Assembly: GCA_029204225.1 (NCBI GenBank)
Contig: CM055100.1
Span: forward strand, 57,794,345 to 57,858,344
Reading direction: 5' to 3'
Origin: Diphasiastrum complanatum
Lineage: Eukaryota > Streptophyta > Lycopodiopsida > Lycopodiales > Lycopodiaceae
DNA: 64,000 nucleotides
Shown here piece after piece: positions 11,801-22,654 of the stretch. The translations under genes and the position numbers were made by a program. The notes under the pieces are model-generated. The model was given only the letters and a program-made list of their open reading frames with translations. It was not told the DNA's origin and ran no database searches. Within the stretch, counting starts at the first letter, position 1. Each line of letters opens with the position of its first letter.

Positions 11801-14243
11801 TTTTTCAGTTTCTAAAAATACGTACACCATAGACTTGCTGTATGTATTGCAAAGGAGTGCAGCCGCACGTACATCCGTACACATACAATTGCAACTGTGT
11901 TACATGATTCCCCACCGAAACAAGCTCGTGTTGAATGGCCTACATAACATGTTCCATGAATCCATGCTACATGTGGGGAGATTCTCAGGTGTACAGAACA
12001 CTCTTTTTTATGCTATAAAATCGAAAGGAAATTTCCATTTTTTTAGTTCCATACAACAGAGTGAACCAATAAAAGCACAAGATACTTGAATCAGGTACCA
12101 GTGTCCATAAATCAGCAGTATACCAGCTGTAAAAACATTTAGGAATGCCAACTTGATGGTTGAGACTGGGCATCATACTTGGTAAGGACTCTTTCTAAGG
12201 GTCAAGTACAAATCTTCCAAGTAAACAAGAATGTTGTGGTATACCACAAAGGCATTGCCACAAATTTTTGAATAAAAATTGTGATGGTCTAAGATTGGAT
12301 GCAGATTAATTAGCTATTTCCAAATCCTACTTGTCTTGGAACTGTGGCATCATATTTAGCGTTTCTTTCAAGGATTGAACTCTGATCAAAGTGTGTACAT
12401 GTGTAGAGATTCGACAACAATGAAAAACATTCATGAAATGATTTTGTAAATGCAAATAGATAATCTTTATTTGATTATTGTTGAACTTGGTGGTGATGTT
12501 GGTGCATCATGTAAGTTGAGAGCCTAGGGATGCATGCAAGAAAAAGAGAGCGACGCAAGTTTTTTGCTATTTATGACTTGCATATAAGGTGCATCTGAGG
12601 CGTGGGCATGCATGCAGGAAAAACAGAGAGACGTGAACTGTTTTGGCTACCAACGACTTGCACATATCGGCCTGCGGCTCCAACCAATTCGAAATGGCTG
12701 ATTTGTAGGAACCTTGAAGAAAGCTAGCTCAAAAAAATTGAGGAATCTTTTTGAGGCTAATGGCATAGCACTCTCTCTCTCTACACTATAAGAAGAGCAC
12801 TTGTGCCCCAAGAAATTCATTCTTTTACATTTGAAAAGTAGGAGATCATTCAGGTGAAGTATTGTTGCTAGAATCAAGCTTTAGATAGTCAAATTGGATC
12901 CTGAATCCTTGCAGCTTCTTTTATCATCAATATAATTGATAGTAGATACCACGATGTCCTCACCACCTCCAAAACTAAAAATGAATATGAGAGTTACTAC
13001 AAAAAATTCTGAACTAAAATAAACTATTTTGCAAAAAGTGAGACTTAGCAGCAAAAACTGTGCACAACGTGCTCAAAGCTACGATGCAGGCTATGATTGG
13101 CATTTGGTGATGCTACCATAGCTTAGCTCTAAGGGATTTGTGAATTATCCAGCCGAATCCATGAATTATGCAAATGTATGGCAACACAGGTTGCTAATAG
13201 CTGCAATACTCTGCCCCGTGTGGCATATAGCAATTAGCAGCCGAGAGTTTGTGAGAAATGGCAACCTCTTTGCAAATACCACTAGGTAGAGGCTGCATGT
13301 ATTTTCATGGAAACTCATAATTTTGGCGGACCTCAAAGTGAGGCCAACCTCAAATACTTGTGCAATATGGGACATACAGGCGCACCAGTCACTCTAAAGC
13401 ATGTGAAGCCCTTTCGCTAGGGTTTAACACCTGCACCAATCACAGGTCGTTGCATGCGAGACTGAGATCCATTCGCTTTAGAATCCAGTCGTTGCTGTGC
13501 TTGCATTTGCAAATGTACAGCCAATCATCACTGGGCTTCACTCACCTCAGGACACACGTAATGTGAATCTCAAAACAAAAAAAAATAATGTCATAATGAG
13601 GAGTCGAGTGGCTCCTAGCAGGTCCCCAAACACGTGACGAACGTTCTATGATGTCCGGCTTTAGTGCCGGCCCCAATATCGTGAGACCAGGCTGCCGCGT
13701 GAAAGCACTAGGACGTACGGACGCAGCATTGGTACCATGTGGAATGTGAAGAACATCCACAAGACATAAATGTGAATTGCTCAATTATATGAAAGAAATA
13801 CATACTTGGAATGCTTTCTTTGAAGACAATGCTTGATAAGCCGTCTCCAGATCCGCAAGCGCTGCCATCAATGTCTCTGGCACATACTTGCCACCAAATT
13901 TACCATACCTGCCGAACGCATCGGGCCTCTCAAAGCCGTGCAGGGGAGGCAGCGGCTTCTCATCCACTTCATCATCTGTCACTGCAAGGCGAGAAATAAC
14001 TCCAGCACTAGCGTTTTTCCGTCCCTCAGGGATCCAAACCCTGAAGCAACCAAGCCCTAGGGCTTCAGGAATGAGTGCCTTAGACCATCCATACTGCAAA
14101 GATGGCTTGGCCAAAATGCTCAATGAGGAGCTGGAGGCGATCTGCACAGAATCACGAGATGATTGAAGAGCAGATCTGGAGGAATGGAAGAGAAAGGAGG
14201 AAGAGGAGCAGGAGGAAAGAGGAGAAGCCGAGAGAATCGCCAT
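8867..14243 (-). CDS. TSB: Tryptophan synthase beta subunit, plastid, five exons
   Basis: This PLP enzyme condenses indole with L-serine to make L-tryptophan, as the beta subunit of tryptophan synthase. Exons on the minus strand are 14243-13806, 11141-10785, 10418-9976, 9747-9653 and 9048-8867. All introns are GT-AG, phases agree (0, 0, 2, 1), and the product is 504 residues. Residues 1 to about 60 are Ser-rich with few acidic residues, as in a plastid transit peptide. Exon 2 carries [14 protein letters not shown], in which Lys197 should bind PLP, and AETGAGQHG, in which Glu219 is the expected catalytic acid. Exon 3 carries the phosphate-binding GGGSNA at about 342-347 and SISAG at its end. 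Exon 5 carries the C-terminal SGRGDKDV. Length and motifs fit an intact functional enzyme, with no frameshift or stop. Confidence 0.95.
9205..9412. repeat. Intronic cluster of GGTTCRAACC-type motifs
   Basis: Within intron 4 of the tryptophan synthase gene, variants of GGTTCAAACC or GGTTCGAACC occur at least seven times in both orientations, around an A-rich and T-rich centre. Near 9226 and 9252 the copies face each other. The whole can fold back on itself and looks like a short inverted-repeat element or an expanded tRNA B-box-like motif. Its family is unknown to me. Confidence 0.55.
11717..11800 (+). repeat. Possible tRNA-derived SINE remnant
   Basis: GGTTCAAATCC at 11778-11788 matches a pol III B box and sits in a short stem (AAGG against CCTT). 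A poor A-box candidate, TAGCTTCAACAA, lies about 60 bp upstream. No target-site duplication was found, so this may be a chance match. Confidence 0.3.
12528..12666. repeat. Diverged ~78-bp tandem duplication
   Basis: Two copies both read GCATGCA, then a purine run with GAGAG, GACG, TTTT, and finally ACGACTTGCA or ATGACTTGCA followed by TATA or CATA. The second begins about 78 bp after the first. They lie inside intron 1 of the tryptophan synthase gene. Confidence 0.6.
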
Positions 14244-14276
14244 CTCCGAAAGACAGACAGAAACGAAGAAGCTGCG

Positions 14277-14283
14277 TTATATA
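14277..14283 (-). promoter_or_regulatory. Candidate TATA box of tryptophan synthase gene
   Basis: TATATAA reads on the minus strand 34 bp before the ATG at 14243. If used, transcription would start only a few bases before the start codon, giving an unusually short leader. It may instead be unused, with true initiation elsewhere. Confidence 0.35.
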
Positions 14284-14501
14284 GTCCAAGGGACAGAGGT
14301 CGCCCGCCCGGCCCATCGACTTGTTCCATTTATGTTCACGGGCCTCCAAGTTCCAACTAGGCCCTTCAAATTTCAAGTACTCTGAGTGAATGAAATCAAA
14401 AGCTTTGATGTTGGGTGCATATATATCCTCACATCTTAGAGGTACATGTAACATGAGCTAGAAACAAGTACACATCAAGGTCTTTCATTTTAACAACCTA
14501 A

Positions 14502-14586
14502 CCCAACGGGGTTGGCTCAACTGGTTAGCTTGGCATCCAAAGTTTCTTTGGTCCCAGGTTCGAACCTCCCCTTGGAAACCAAGAAG
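14502..14586 (+). mobile_element. tRNA-derived SINE (85 bp)
   Basis: The insertion has a pol III A box, TGGCTCAACTGG (14513-14524), and a B box, GGTTCGAACCT (14557-14567), with tRNA-like spacing. It is flanked by perfect copies of CATTTTAACAACCTAA at 14486-14501 and 14587-14602. This 16-bp target-site duplication is in the size range left by LINE-driven retroposition. It lacks a long body or clear A/T tail, so it is either a very short SINE or a tRNA retropseudogene. Confidence 0.85.
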
Positions 14587-14602
14587 CATTTTAACAACCT
14601 AA

Positions 14603-15409
14603 GCAAATCTTGAGTTTTTGCAAACATCGCATCTACATGTGAGCATTTCAAGAACTTATACTAATGCATGTGCAGAAGAGCTCTTTCGCATATTGCATGT
14701 GAGAATTCTAGAGTATACAATGCTTGTAAGGGTGTTGCAAAGCAAAAATTCGGATAGTAATCACCATCTTTGTGTAGCAAGTATAGCCTCCTGAGCGGTA
14801 GTTTTCAGCCAATGAACATTTATGATGTGTCAAATAGGTATTGAACCGAGCTTGAAGCACTCAGACAAGCTTTTACGCATTTGGGTTGGTACATAGTTCA
14901 GCTCATCAATTTTAGCCTTGTGTGTTGCTTTGACAAGCATGACTTGGTCCTTTTGATTATGAAGTACTTACACTATCATAGGTACCACAACTAAACCAAT
15001 AAGGTGTGAGAATCCAAATTCACTATTTGGTATTACATTAATGTAGACAATATTGAGCACAACATTTTTGTTTTCTACAGTGAGAAGTAAACATATGAAT
15101 TGATTTAGGATTTGGCAGATGGGCATATGTTTTGATATACTAATAGATGGCTTTGCAAATGACTAGTTTTAATAAATGGAATAATAAAAGATTTAATACA
15201 TGAAAAAATAAATGGATGAATTTGGTAGATAGATGTAAAAAGATGGGTACCTTTTAGTAAGATCGATATTTTATTCAAAAGATGACAAAATGGACTTGTT
15301 AAAAAAATTGGCTGCTTATTGGATTTGATAGGTGGATTGGAAGAGGATGACTAACTAGAGCTATTTTTTTACGTACTAGGCCTAATTAGCAACAAGAGGG
15401 CCTAAAGAT
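14603..15409. other. No recognisable gene
   Basis: The stretch is AT-rich, contains only short open frames without motifs, and separates the SINE from the Copia relic that follows. Nothing else is supported. Confidence 0.4.
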
Positions 15410-16640
15410 GTTTTGGTCAAATCTTGAAGTTGACTTTTGGAGCTTATCGATACTTATAAATGCTTTCATTAAGGTTCTAAAAGGTGCCACAAGAGCTACT
15501 TTTTGTGAAATGGTAGGATTGGACAAATTCATGCTTGGAGAAGCCAACAAATTGGATGGCATACATAGCATTTGGAAGTTCAAAATGAAAAGCATTCTAA
15601 TGGAGAAGGAGCTTGGGATATTGTCAAAGGGGTGGAACAAAGGCTAATGACAACTCATGTTGACATGAGGTCATTTGACAAAAGGGCTCATAAGGCTTTA
15701 TCCTTGATGAATTCATTAGTGAAAGATTATATCATGGCTCACATTAACAATGTTGTAATGGCGAGAGGGTGCATGAGATACACAGACTCAAAACATAGTA
15801 TCAATTGAGAATTGGTGAGTTGATATGACATGTCCAGCTCATACATACGTGACATTTTGAAAATTTTGCATATGTTCGTAAGCGGAATTGCATTGAGGGA
15901 GAGGTTACCAGCCTTTGATGACCTTCACATCATTTTATTGCAGGAGGAACAAAGGTGTGAACTAGTGACATCTCAACAAATGTCATATGAAGATCAAGCA
16001 ATGCTAGCCAAATGCAAACACAAACTCAAGAAGCTTAAAAATAAGACCAATATAAATGAGGAAAATTAGGGGACCTCATCTAGTAAGAACAAGAAGGGCA
16101 AGTGCTTTTATTGTTAAAAGCTAGGGCATTGGGCTACAAATTTTAGAAGAAAAAAGTAGATATAAAAAAGGCCAGGTGAAGCAACTTACTAATCTTCTTG
16201 ATGATGATTTTGGTGACCAAAGCACGGCATTTGTGATGACATTGGCATCATAGGACTTTTTTGATGACAAAGATTGGTTTGTGGACTCTGGAGAAATAAG
16301 ACACATCATGGACAACAAGTTCTGGTTTAAGAAGTTGGAGCTAACCAATTATGGGACAAAGTTGCTCAAACAATTGGTGATGAATGCCAAATTTAGAGGC
16401 TTGGCAACATACCAATTCAATTTTCTGATGTTATATTTAAATTAATAAAAGATTATGTTGTATGTTTTTGACTTATTGAAAAGCCTTTTATCTGTTCGCG
16501 CATTGACAGATCATAAGTTGAAGGTTGAGTTCAATGACAGAAGGTGTCAAGTGAAGGATGTGAAACAAGATTTCAAAGTGATTATTGATGGTTTCTGTGA
16601 AGCATGTAAGATCTATGGGAAAGATACCGCTTGAGAGCTT
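15410..16640 (+). mobile_element. Decayed Copia gag-protease region
   Basis: In shifting plus-strand frames the sequence shows a Copia gag start (LDGIHSIWKFKMKSILM, then WDIVKGVEQR), later gag with a broken zinc knuckle (CFYC-stop-KLGHWA near 16110), a protease-like DWFVDSG near 16268 and LLSVRALTD near 16490. The order gag, knuckle, protease and pre-integrase is that of a Copia polyprotein. Frameshifts and stops are frequent, so it is inactive. Confidence 0.7.
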
Positions 16641-16789
16641 GGAATTGTTTAGCATGACGTTAAACTACACGAATGGTTTCTTAACTTGGAACGAAATGAG
16701 CCAAATAGGATTCACCTAGAGAATCCTTTACAAAGTATTTTAAGACATTTAGATTCTTAGAGAATCATTTTTTGTTGCTAACCAAAATA

Positions 16790-17010
16790 TATATAAAGAA
16801 AGACAAATGGGTTTGTGACTATGTTGATTGCATCAAGCACTTCACAGCCAAATGTCTAGCTAACCTCATCCCATATCATGTGATATTAATCTAGTTCATG
16901 GTAGGATTGCCAAAAAGCGTAAGGTGTGAATTGAGACCACCAAAATCATATAACACTCTTGGAGATGAAATTGATAAATCCATTTGTGAGGAAGATGAGG
17001 GATCTTATGA
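16790..17010 (+). mobile_element. Possible second gag remnant
   Basis: One frame reads KWVCDYVDCIKHFTAKCLA, a stop, and then GLPKSVRCELRPP and TLGDEIDKS. A Y-V-x-x-F segment followed by GLPxxxR recalls retrotransposon gag matrix/capsid regions of Gypsy type. The match is short and rests on motif spacing only. Confidence 0.35.
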
Positions 17011-17495
17011 GTAAGAATCTCACAAACAAAAAAGAGAAAACCAACAATTGACATGCTCATGGATTGTCCACTCCACCATCAAATATGACCACACATTTGC
17101 TCTCGAAACAACTTGATCAATTGAAAAAAGCTCATCAAGCTCGAATAGATAAACTAGCTCAAATTTTTAAACAAACATAAAAAAATACCACAACTTAAGC
17201 TGATTCACCAATACAGTCACAATTCCATAAGCATGATAACATGTGGTGCCTAGTGTGTTAGCACAACCACATAGTCAAAAATCCATTTATAATCAATAAT
17301 TCTTTTGGCTCTAGGAAAGTGAATAAGAGTCCATTTTTTGTGAATAAGTTGTATTCAGATTTCATGGCTTCTCTCAATATATCTTAATTACGAATCTCAG
17401 CATGCAATGTGCATAGGAACATATTTTAATGGAATTGGCAGAACACTTTTCATATTTGGATCTTCAGCTTCTCGTGTTGGGCCAGTGTTTGTTGA

Positions 17496-18586
17496 TCATC
17501 CCAAATTCATATTGTAGCAATCCTTCATGCAATAAAGACATGGACGCTTTGATGTTGCCCCATGAGAGACAATATACATACATTTTAATATTTTCAAATC
17601 CCCTGCAAGGTGCCATTGAATTTGAAAACTTCCATGGTTTTCGACTGTAAATTTCTCACCCTCCAAATGTCTCTTTATAATTTTGCAATAATTTGCTCTT
17701 GAAAATATCCATGAAAGTATTTTATGGTCCTCTTTACCTATAGAGAAACAAGTAATGCATGACATGTCAATAGAAACTGGCAAGGTATGAATTGTTAATA
17801 AAGATATTCTAAATATGTTTAATAAATAAATAATCCATGTTATCAAGTGCAAATCAAATGACATATACAAATCAAATAAACACTTTATATGACAACATAC
17901 TTGAATGCTCGAATTCTTTTTTTCAGATTGCCGCTATGTGTAGATAAGTCTTCAATATTCTTCATTGGTACTCTCTTTCTTTTTCTCTTCATCATTGCCT
18001 TATTGATAACTTTTATATCAACAACAGATTTTAAACTCTCGGATCACAACTTTTCCATGGATTCTAACATTTCTTGGTTTGATCCCCGAAGAGTAGTGAC
18101 AGTAGCATTCAACTCTGACATAGCATTCTTGAATGCATTGTTTTCAGCACTAGTGTGTTGCACATAATGAAGCAATTGTTGATTTGCACGTTGCAATTGT
18201 TGATTAGCAAACTATAATTGTTGATTAAGACAAGATATGCTATGCATTCCAATATCACGCAACCTTTGACAATATCCAAGTAATCCACTATTTCCTTCAC
18301 ATACATATCTGAGAAGATGAGTTATGGACTTAAAATCTGGACACAAATTGGTAGTTGGATCATCGGGATAAATTGATCCATCCACCCACAAATCTATATT
18401 CATATGATTATTCATTCTCAATTCTCTAACTATTGCAGCAACATTCTCTACAACTTTCACATTTTTTTTATAAATGGAGTGCATTCCATTGGAAGAGCAA
18501 CATGCAAATGGAACATTGCCATTGTTAACACTACAATCATGTAAATGAGTCAAACTACAGTAAATCAATATGAGTAGATTTTCCAT
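17496..18586 (-). pseudogene. Transposase-like remnant with coiled-coil N-terminal part
   Basis: Read from 18586 downward, one exon-like block ends with a Gln/Asn/Leu-rich coiled coil (LNQQL, ANQQLQRANQQL) and continues past stops to a basic KRKRKRVP stretch. After a gap, 17870-17496 carries FQIQWHLAGDLKILKCMYI and then GATSKRPCLYC. The pattern of L-x-GDLK-x-L followed by GA-x-S-x-x-PC-x-x-C is one I associate with the catalytic region of Tnp2/KDZ-like DNA transposases. Stops and a probable intron or deletion break it. It could be a captured host gene; the superfamily is not secure. Confidence 0.4.
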
Positions 18587-18599
18587 TCCTTACTTTTGT

Positions 18600-19459
18600 A
18601 ATGTTTATGTCACATTGAAAAATCGTCCCGCCTCATATTTCACTATAAGCGTACAGTGATTTCCAAAGTTATTGCCTCTCTCGCTTCAATTTTTGCATTG
18701 TGCACACCAAGATTTTCAGTCTTAAAGCTCTAGTCCCGAATTTTGGAATGAGCATGAAGAGAAGTTATTACATCTCATGCTTAACTAGCTATTGTCTGAA
18801 GTTAACCATACTAGTTAAAAGTCGAAAAAGACCGGAAACTCGGAAAACGGCGACCAGAAGTTATCGATTTTCATTCTCTCTCTACGTAACCTCTCTCTAA
18901 AGTGAAATTTCTTAAAGGGCCCATTTTGAGCCCATATTTCTCCTAATGTGATCTCTTTCCTTTGATCTCCATATTTTTTTGGTATCCTTTGTTAATCCTT
19001 TTATGTGATCAATGCAGGGAACTTATTAAGTCAAAGCTCTAATCAAAAGAAATGCATTAGGCTTAATCAAAACTGATTTTAGTTTCCTGTCATTGTCCTC
19101 CGTGCATCAGTTACTTTTTGCCCATTACTTCACGTTACAAACCTTCGCATTTTCTAAAAGACGCCTTCGCGATTTTAAGGGTAGTGTCACATATTCAAGG
19201 GCAGTGTCGCGTTTTCAAGAGCAATGTCGCATTTTCTCGATGTGGCAAAAATGCGACAAGCTAGAAAACATTTCTAAGGCATTTATGTCGCATTTTTCCG
19301 AAATGCAAAAAATGTGACGATGTCGGGAGAGTTGGCCAGAATTATTTTTTAAGTGTTTTTGACTCAGTGATGCATTTTCCTCATGACCAAAAATTGCAAA
19401 CTGTGCGACAACAGTTCAAAAATGCAATAGTCAGGAAAAACACAAAGGAAAGAGTAAGA
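18600..19459. repeat. LTR-like relic with TGTCGCATTTT hairpins
   Basis: Between 19185 and 19320, TGTCGCATTTT and its complement AAAATGCGACA alternate and form two short hairpins. Similar GTGCGACAAC / GTGCGATAAC and TGTCG-rich sequence occurs in the Copia LTR at about 49,270-49,410. The stretch abuts a minus-strand integrase fragment, so it may be a decayed LTR of a related Copia, but no TG or CA boundary is clear. Confidence 0.4.
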
Positions 19460-19465
19460 AAAATG

Positions 19466-20310
19466 CTAATGCTTTGAAGGATAAGAACTCTTAGTTTCTT
19501 CAGGCTTCTTATCAAAAAGAACTTCAAATGAACTCTTACCATCCAAGTCTTCATTTGAATACCTATTGCAAACAAATTTAGCACACATCAAAGCTTCACC
19601 CCAAAATGACTTCAGAATATTTGCATTCACCCTCATGGATTTAAATCTGTCAAAAAGAGTTCTCTTCCTCTCTTCTCCACCATGTAGAACCTTTGAGATT
19701 GAAAGCTCCCTCTTGATCCCATGTTCCACACAAACCTCTTTGTCTTTATTGATAGGTCTTCATTTGCCAACTTTAAGGCTCTTCATGTTGAATTGATGCT
19801 CCACAACATTCTTGAACTTGAGAAAAACATCAAGTATGAAGTCCTGACTCTTTAGAAGATAAATCCAACAATATCTACTAAAGTCATCAATGCAAGTCAC
19901 AAATATCTTTGCTCCTCCATTACTCAAAGCCTAGTACAATGCAAGTCACAAATATCTTTGCTCCTCCATTACTCAAAGCCTAGTACAATGCACATCCAAA
20001 TGTACTAAATGAAAAGGCATCTTAGATCTTGAGCCACATCTAGAATAAGACAACCTTTGTGACTTGGACATTAAACAAAGCTCACCAACTTGTTTCTTTG
20101 TCTTCAAACCACCATGGTTGGAAACAACATATCCATCAAGTTTGTAGAGCTCACCTTGTCTCTTTCCCTTGGCAATCAAGACTTCATTCCTTTTGATAAA
20201 GCAAGAATCACCAAAAAAGTTCACTTTCATCCCTTTGTCAACCATTTGACACACACTAAGAACATTTTTAGTAATGGAAGGTATAAATAAAACAATCTTC
20301 AAGGTTAATG
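19466..20310 (-). mobile_element. Copia pre-integrase/integrase fragment
   Basis: From 20302 the minus strand reads VLFIPSITKNVLSVCQMV, GKRQGELYKLDGYVV and later a decayed zinc-finger region with LCLMSKSQRLSYSR. Integrase core pieces follow: TCIDDFSRYCWIYLL, GIKRELSISK and FWGEALMCAKFVCNRYSN. These are Copia protease-end and integrase signatures. A 49-bp tandem duplication (19888-19936 and 19937-19985) shifts the frame, and other stops are present. The fragment lacks RT. Confidence 0.75.
19888..19985. repeat. 49-bp perfect tandem duplication
   Basis: The unit beginning CAATGCAAGTCACAAATATC occurs twice in direct succession. It lies inside the decayed integrase and, not being a multiple of three, disrupts the frame. 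The perfect identity suggests a recent event relative to the decay around it. Confidence 0.9.
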
Positions 20311-20686
20311 AAAAGAATCCATCATTTAGAGGATGTAATTAGACGTATATCTTCAGATTATGCCCAAAAAAACAATACTTTGCAAATAAAATTGCTAAAG
20401 AATGAGGTTCTCCAAAAAGAAAATGAAATTTTTTGAGATAATAGTGAACTATTAGAAAAAAAATCATAGTGAGTACAAGAAAAGACATTGATTTAATGAA
20501 AATCGAATTGAATAATGGGTGTTTTGCATACTCACACCTATTGAAAGATGTTGATTGATAGGTAAAAAGGTAAAAAAAAAAAAACGAAAGCGAGCGATCA
20601 ACACAAATATTCATAATTTATCATCAACATGAGGTTATCGAAAAAGAAGAATTTATGCATTTAAGTAAGTTTTTGAATTTTGGCCT

Positions 20687-21300
20687 TTGCAGTCTTCTTC
20701 TTACTTGAAGAGTGGAAATCAAAATGTGAAAGACGATGCTTCTATAGGCAAGCCTTTGGGCTCTGTGTTGACAACAAAATCAATTGAATCATTGATGACC
20801 AATAATCGAAATAGTCATGTTAAGATAAAAATTGTTGATGCATTAATGATTGAAGTACAATTTTTTTTTGACAATACTATAGTCCTAGGGGCATGTGATT
20901 TTGCTAGAATAAGCAGAGATGCTCAACAAGGGTAATGAAAGTTGAAGTATGGAGAAAATTAGATGATATGGTTAAAATATCACGAAAGGAAATATTTTCA
21001 AACAATGACTTGCGACTGCTCCTGAGAAGTTGTGTTAAGTTTGTAGATGTTGTTAAAGTGGCATGGGGAGCGGATCATATCACACATTACATGGTAAGCA
21101 TTTAAAAACAGATATCAAGTTACCATTTATTTTAGTTTTTGAAGTTTACCTATTGATAGAAATGATTTATATTTTGCAGCACACATTACGACACCATTCC
21201 ATATCCTTAGCAGAAAATCATGGAAGTTTATGGTCATTACAAGGGATGGAAAAATCTCATTGGCAAGCAAGAGAGGCATTTCATAAAAACACATAGCATG
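20687..21300 (+). pseudogene. Transposase-like C-terminal remnant
   Basis: Plus-strand frames contain NNDLRLLLRSCVKFVDVVK, WGADHITHYM and, after a 75-bp break that looks like an insertion or intron, SLWSLQGMEKSHWQAREAF. A WG-x-x-x-x-T-x-YM segment followed by a GMEKSH-type segment resembles the C-terminal part of Tnp2/KDZ-like transposases. It could belong to the same family as the minus-strand remnant at 17.5-18.6 kb. Function is inferred from motif shape alone. Confidence 0.35.
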
Positions 21301-21361
21301 GTGGCCTCAATGGTAGACACGGATGTATTCTTCAGTGTTAGCAATAGAGTAAAATCAATTA

Positions 21362-21660
21362 AACACCATGGCATGTGTATTGTAAGTCCACGAGTGAGTA
21401 AATACTTGTTAATAAACTTTTACCATAGCATGTGTTTTGTAAGTCCATGGGTAGAAGCTTAAATAAATAGAAACTTAAACTTAGACTTAGAACTTAAACT
21501 TAAGAAACTTAAGCTTAGAAATAAAAGATTCTAAGTTATCTTAAGTTCCAAAGTTAAGAAATTCTAAAGCTCTAAGTTCTAAGTTATAAGTTGAGAAGTC
21601 CTAGAATGGCAAGTTTAGAAACTAATCCCATAAGTTAGTGGAAGCTTATTGAAGGCCCTT
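21362..21660. repeat. Short duplications and AACTTAA-rich low-complexity DNA
   Basis: CATGGCATGTGTATTGTAAG at about 21,369 is repeated as CATAGCATGTGTTTTGTAAG at about 21,424. It is followed by about 190 bp of degenerate AACTTAA/TAAGTT words bounded by AAGCTTA at both ends. No coding content is visible. Confidence 0.6.
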
Positions 21661-21721
21661 CTTGCTATAAGAAGAGGCATTTTTCTTGTAAATAACACAC
21701 TGAGATTATGCGTAACTATTC

Positions 21722-21878
21722 ATTGTGGCCCAGGTGAGGATGGAATCACTTCTTGAGATGAATGATGTTTTGGATATTGTTGTAGGTTTGGAGGAGAGAC
21801 CAACAACACAACAAGATAAATTGAGGTATGACAAGAGGGCCAAAATGACAGAATTTCTAGAATTCACACATGTGGGGA
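21722..21878 (+). mobile_element. Copia gag N-terminal fragment
   Basis: The frame reads VAQVRMESLLEMNDVLDIVV and then TTQQDKLRYDKRAK, the start of a Copia gag (UBN2-like) domain. It stops abruptly at 21,878, where a minus-strand LTR begins, so two elements meet in opposite orientation. Confidence 0.65.
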
Positions 21879-22637
21879 AGATCCACAAGTATGATAGATC
21901 TAATTAAGATTTATGATTAGCACAATAACCTGATTCTAGATTGATTAGCAAGATCTAGTACAGAAGTTATGGCTTAACCACAATCTAGCATGCTAAGCAT
22001 CAGAGAGAATGATAGCAATGAATCATAAATGAGCAAAAGTACAAGAAATTAGTGTATTAGCATTAGCTTCAACACGAGTTAGAGAGAGAAAGATAGAGAG
22101 ACAACAAGCAAAATTTGTGTGGATCCAAAATGGCAAGAGATAGCTACAAAGCTTTGGTTCTCATCAAAAAATATGAGGAGAGCTACACATATTTATGAAG
22201 TTTGAGGTAGCTCGAGGTAGAACCATATCCATCCATCATTTAATGACATATAAAGTGAAAACTAGAGTCTACGTGACATTTGTCACATCTCATGCATGAA
22301 TCTCTACCTACTTTTTCCAAGTGTCCTAGTTCTAACTAGAAATGTACAAATCATCATGCATATATCCATTTCACTTTGTGCATGCCTTTCATGTCATTAT
22401 GGATCACTTACAATTAATGCATGTGAAATGCCACGAGTTTCTACTAGCATACTTTTGCTAATTCTAAGTCTACAATCTATATGCAAGTTGTAATCATCAA
22501 ACTAGATATGTCAAATCCATATATCTCAAGTTCTATCTAGGCCAACTTTGGCATTTGCATTTATGAACAACATACTTGCATGGTACAATGTTTGTAACAA
22601 GCCTAAAGTCAAGATGGATTATTTTTCCATTTCAACA
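21879..22637 (-). mobile_element. Copia LTR (3' LTR of the minus-strand element)
   Basis: On the minus strand a purine tract, TTAGGAGGAG (22,647-22,638), is followed by TGTTGAAATGG at 22,637, the expected start of a 3' LTR just after the RNase H stop codon. The far end reads CCCCACATGTGTGA, like the end of the LTR before the primer site at 62,183. The left boundary is approximate because the partner LTR is missing. Confidence 0.6.
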
Positions 22638-22654
22638 CTCCTCCTAAAAACAAT

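Larger units (their letters stand above)
11142..13805 (-). other. Intron 1 of tryptophan synthase gene
   Basis: This 2.66-kb intron begins with GTATG and ends with CGTAG on the minus strand. It is much longer than the other three introns and contains a diverged tandem duplication, a tRNA-like B box and a GC-richer patch around 13610-13740. No coding sequence is recognisable. Confidence 0.7.

Noticed and set aside
13610-13750. GC-richer patch with CCGGC/GCCGG hairpin in intron 1 as a possible ncRNA
   Set aside because: The stem is only 5 bp and there is no further support.
13811-14360. Several plus-strand frames opposite exon 1 and the promoter of the tryptophan synthase gene
   Set aside because: Shadows of the real minus-strand coding sequence.
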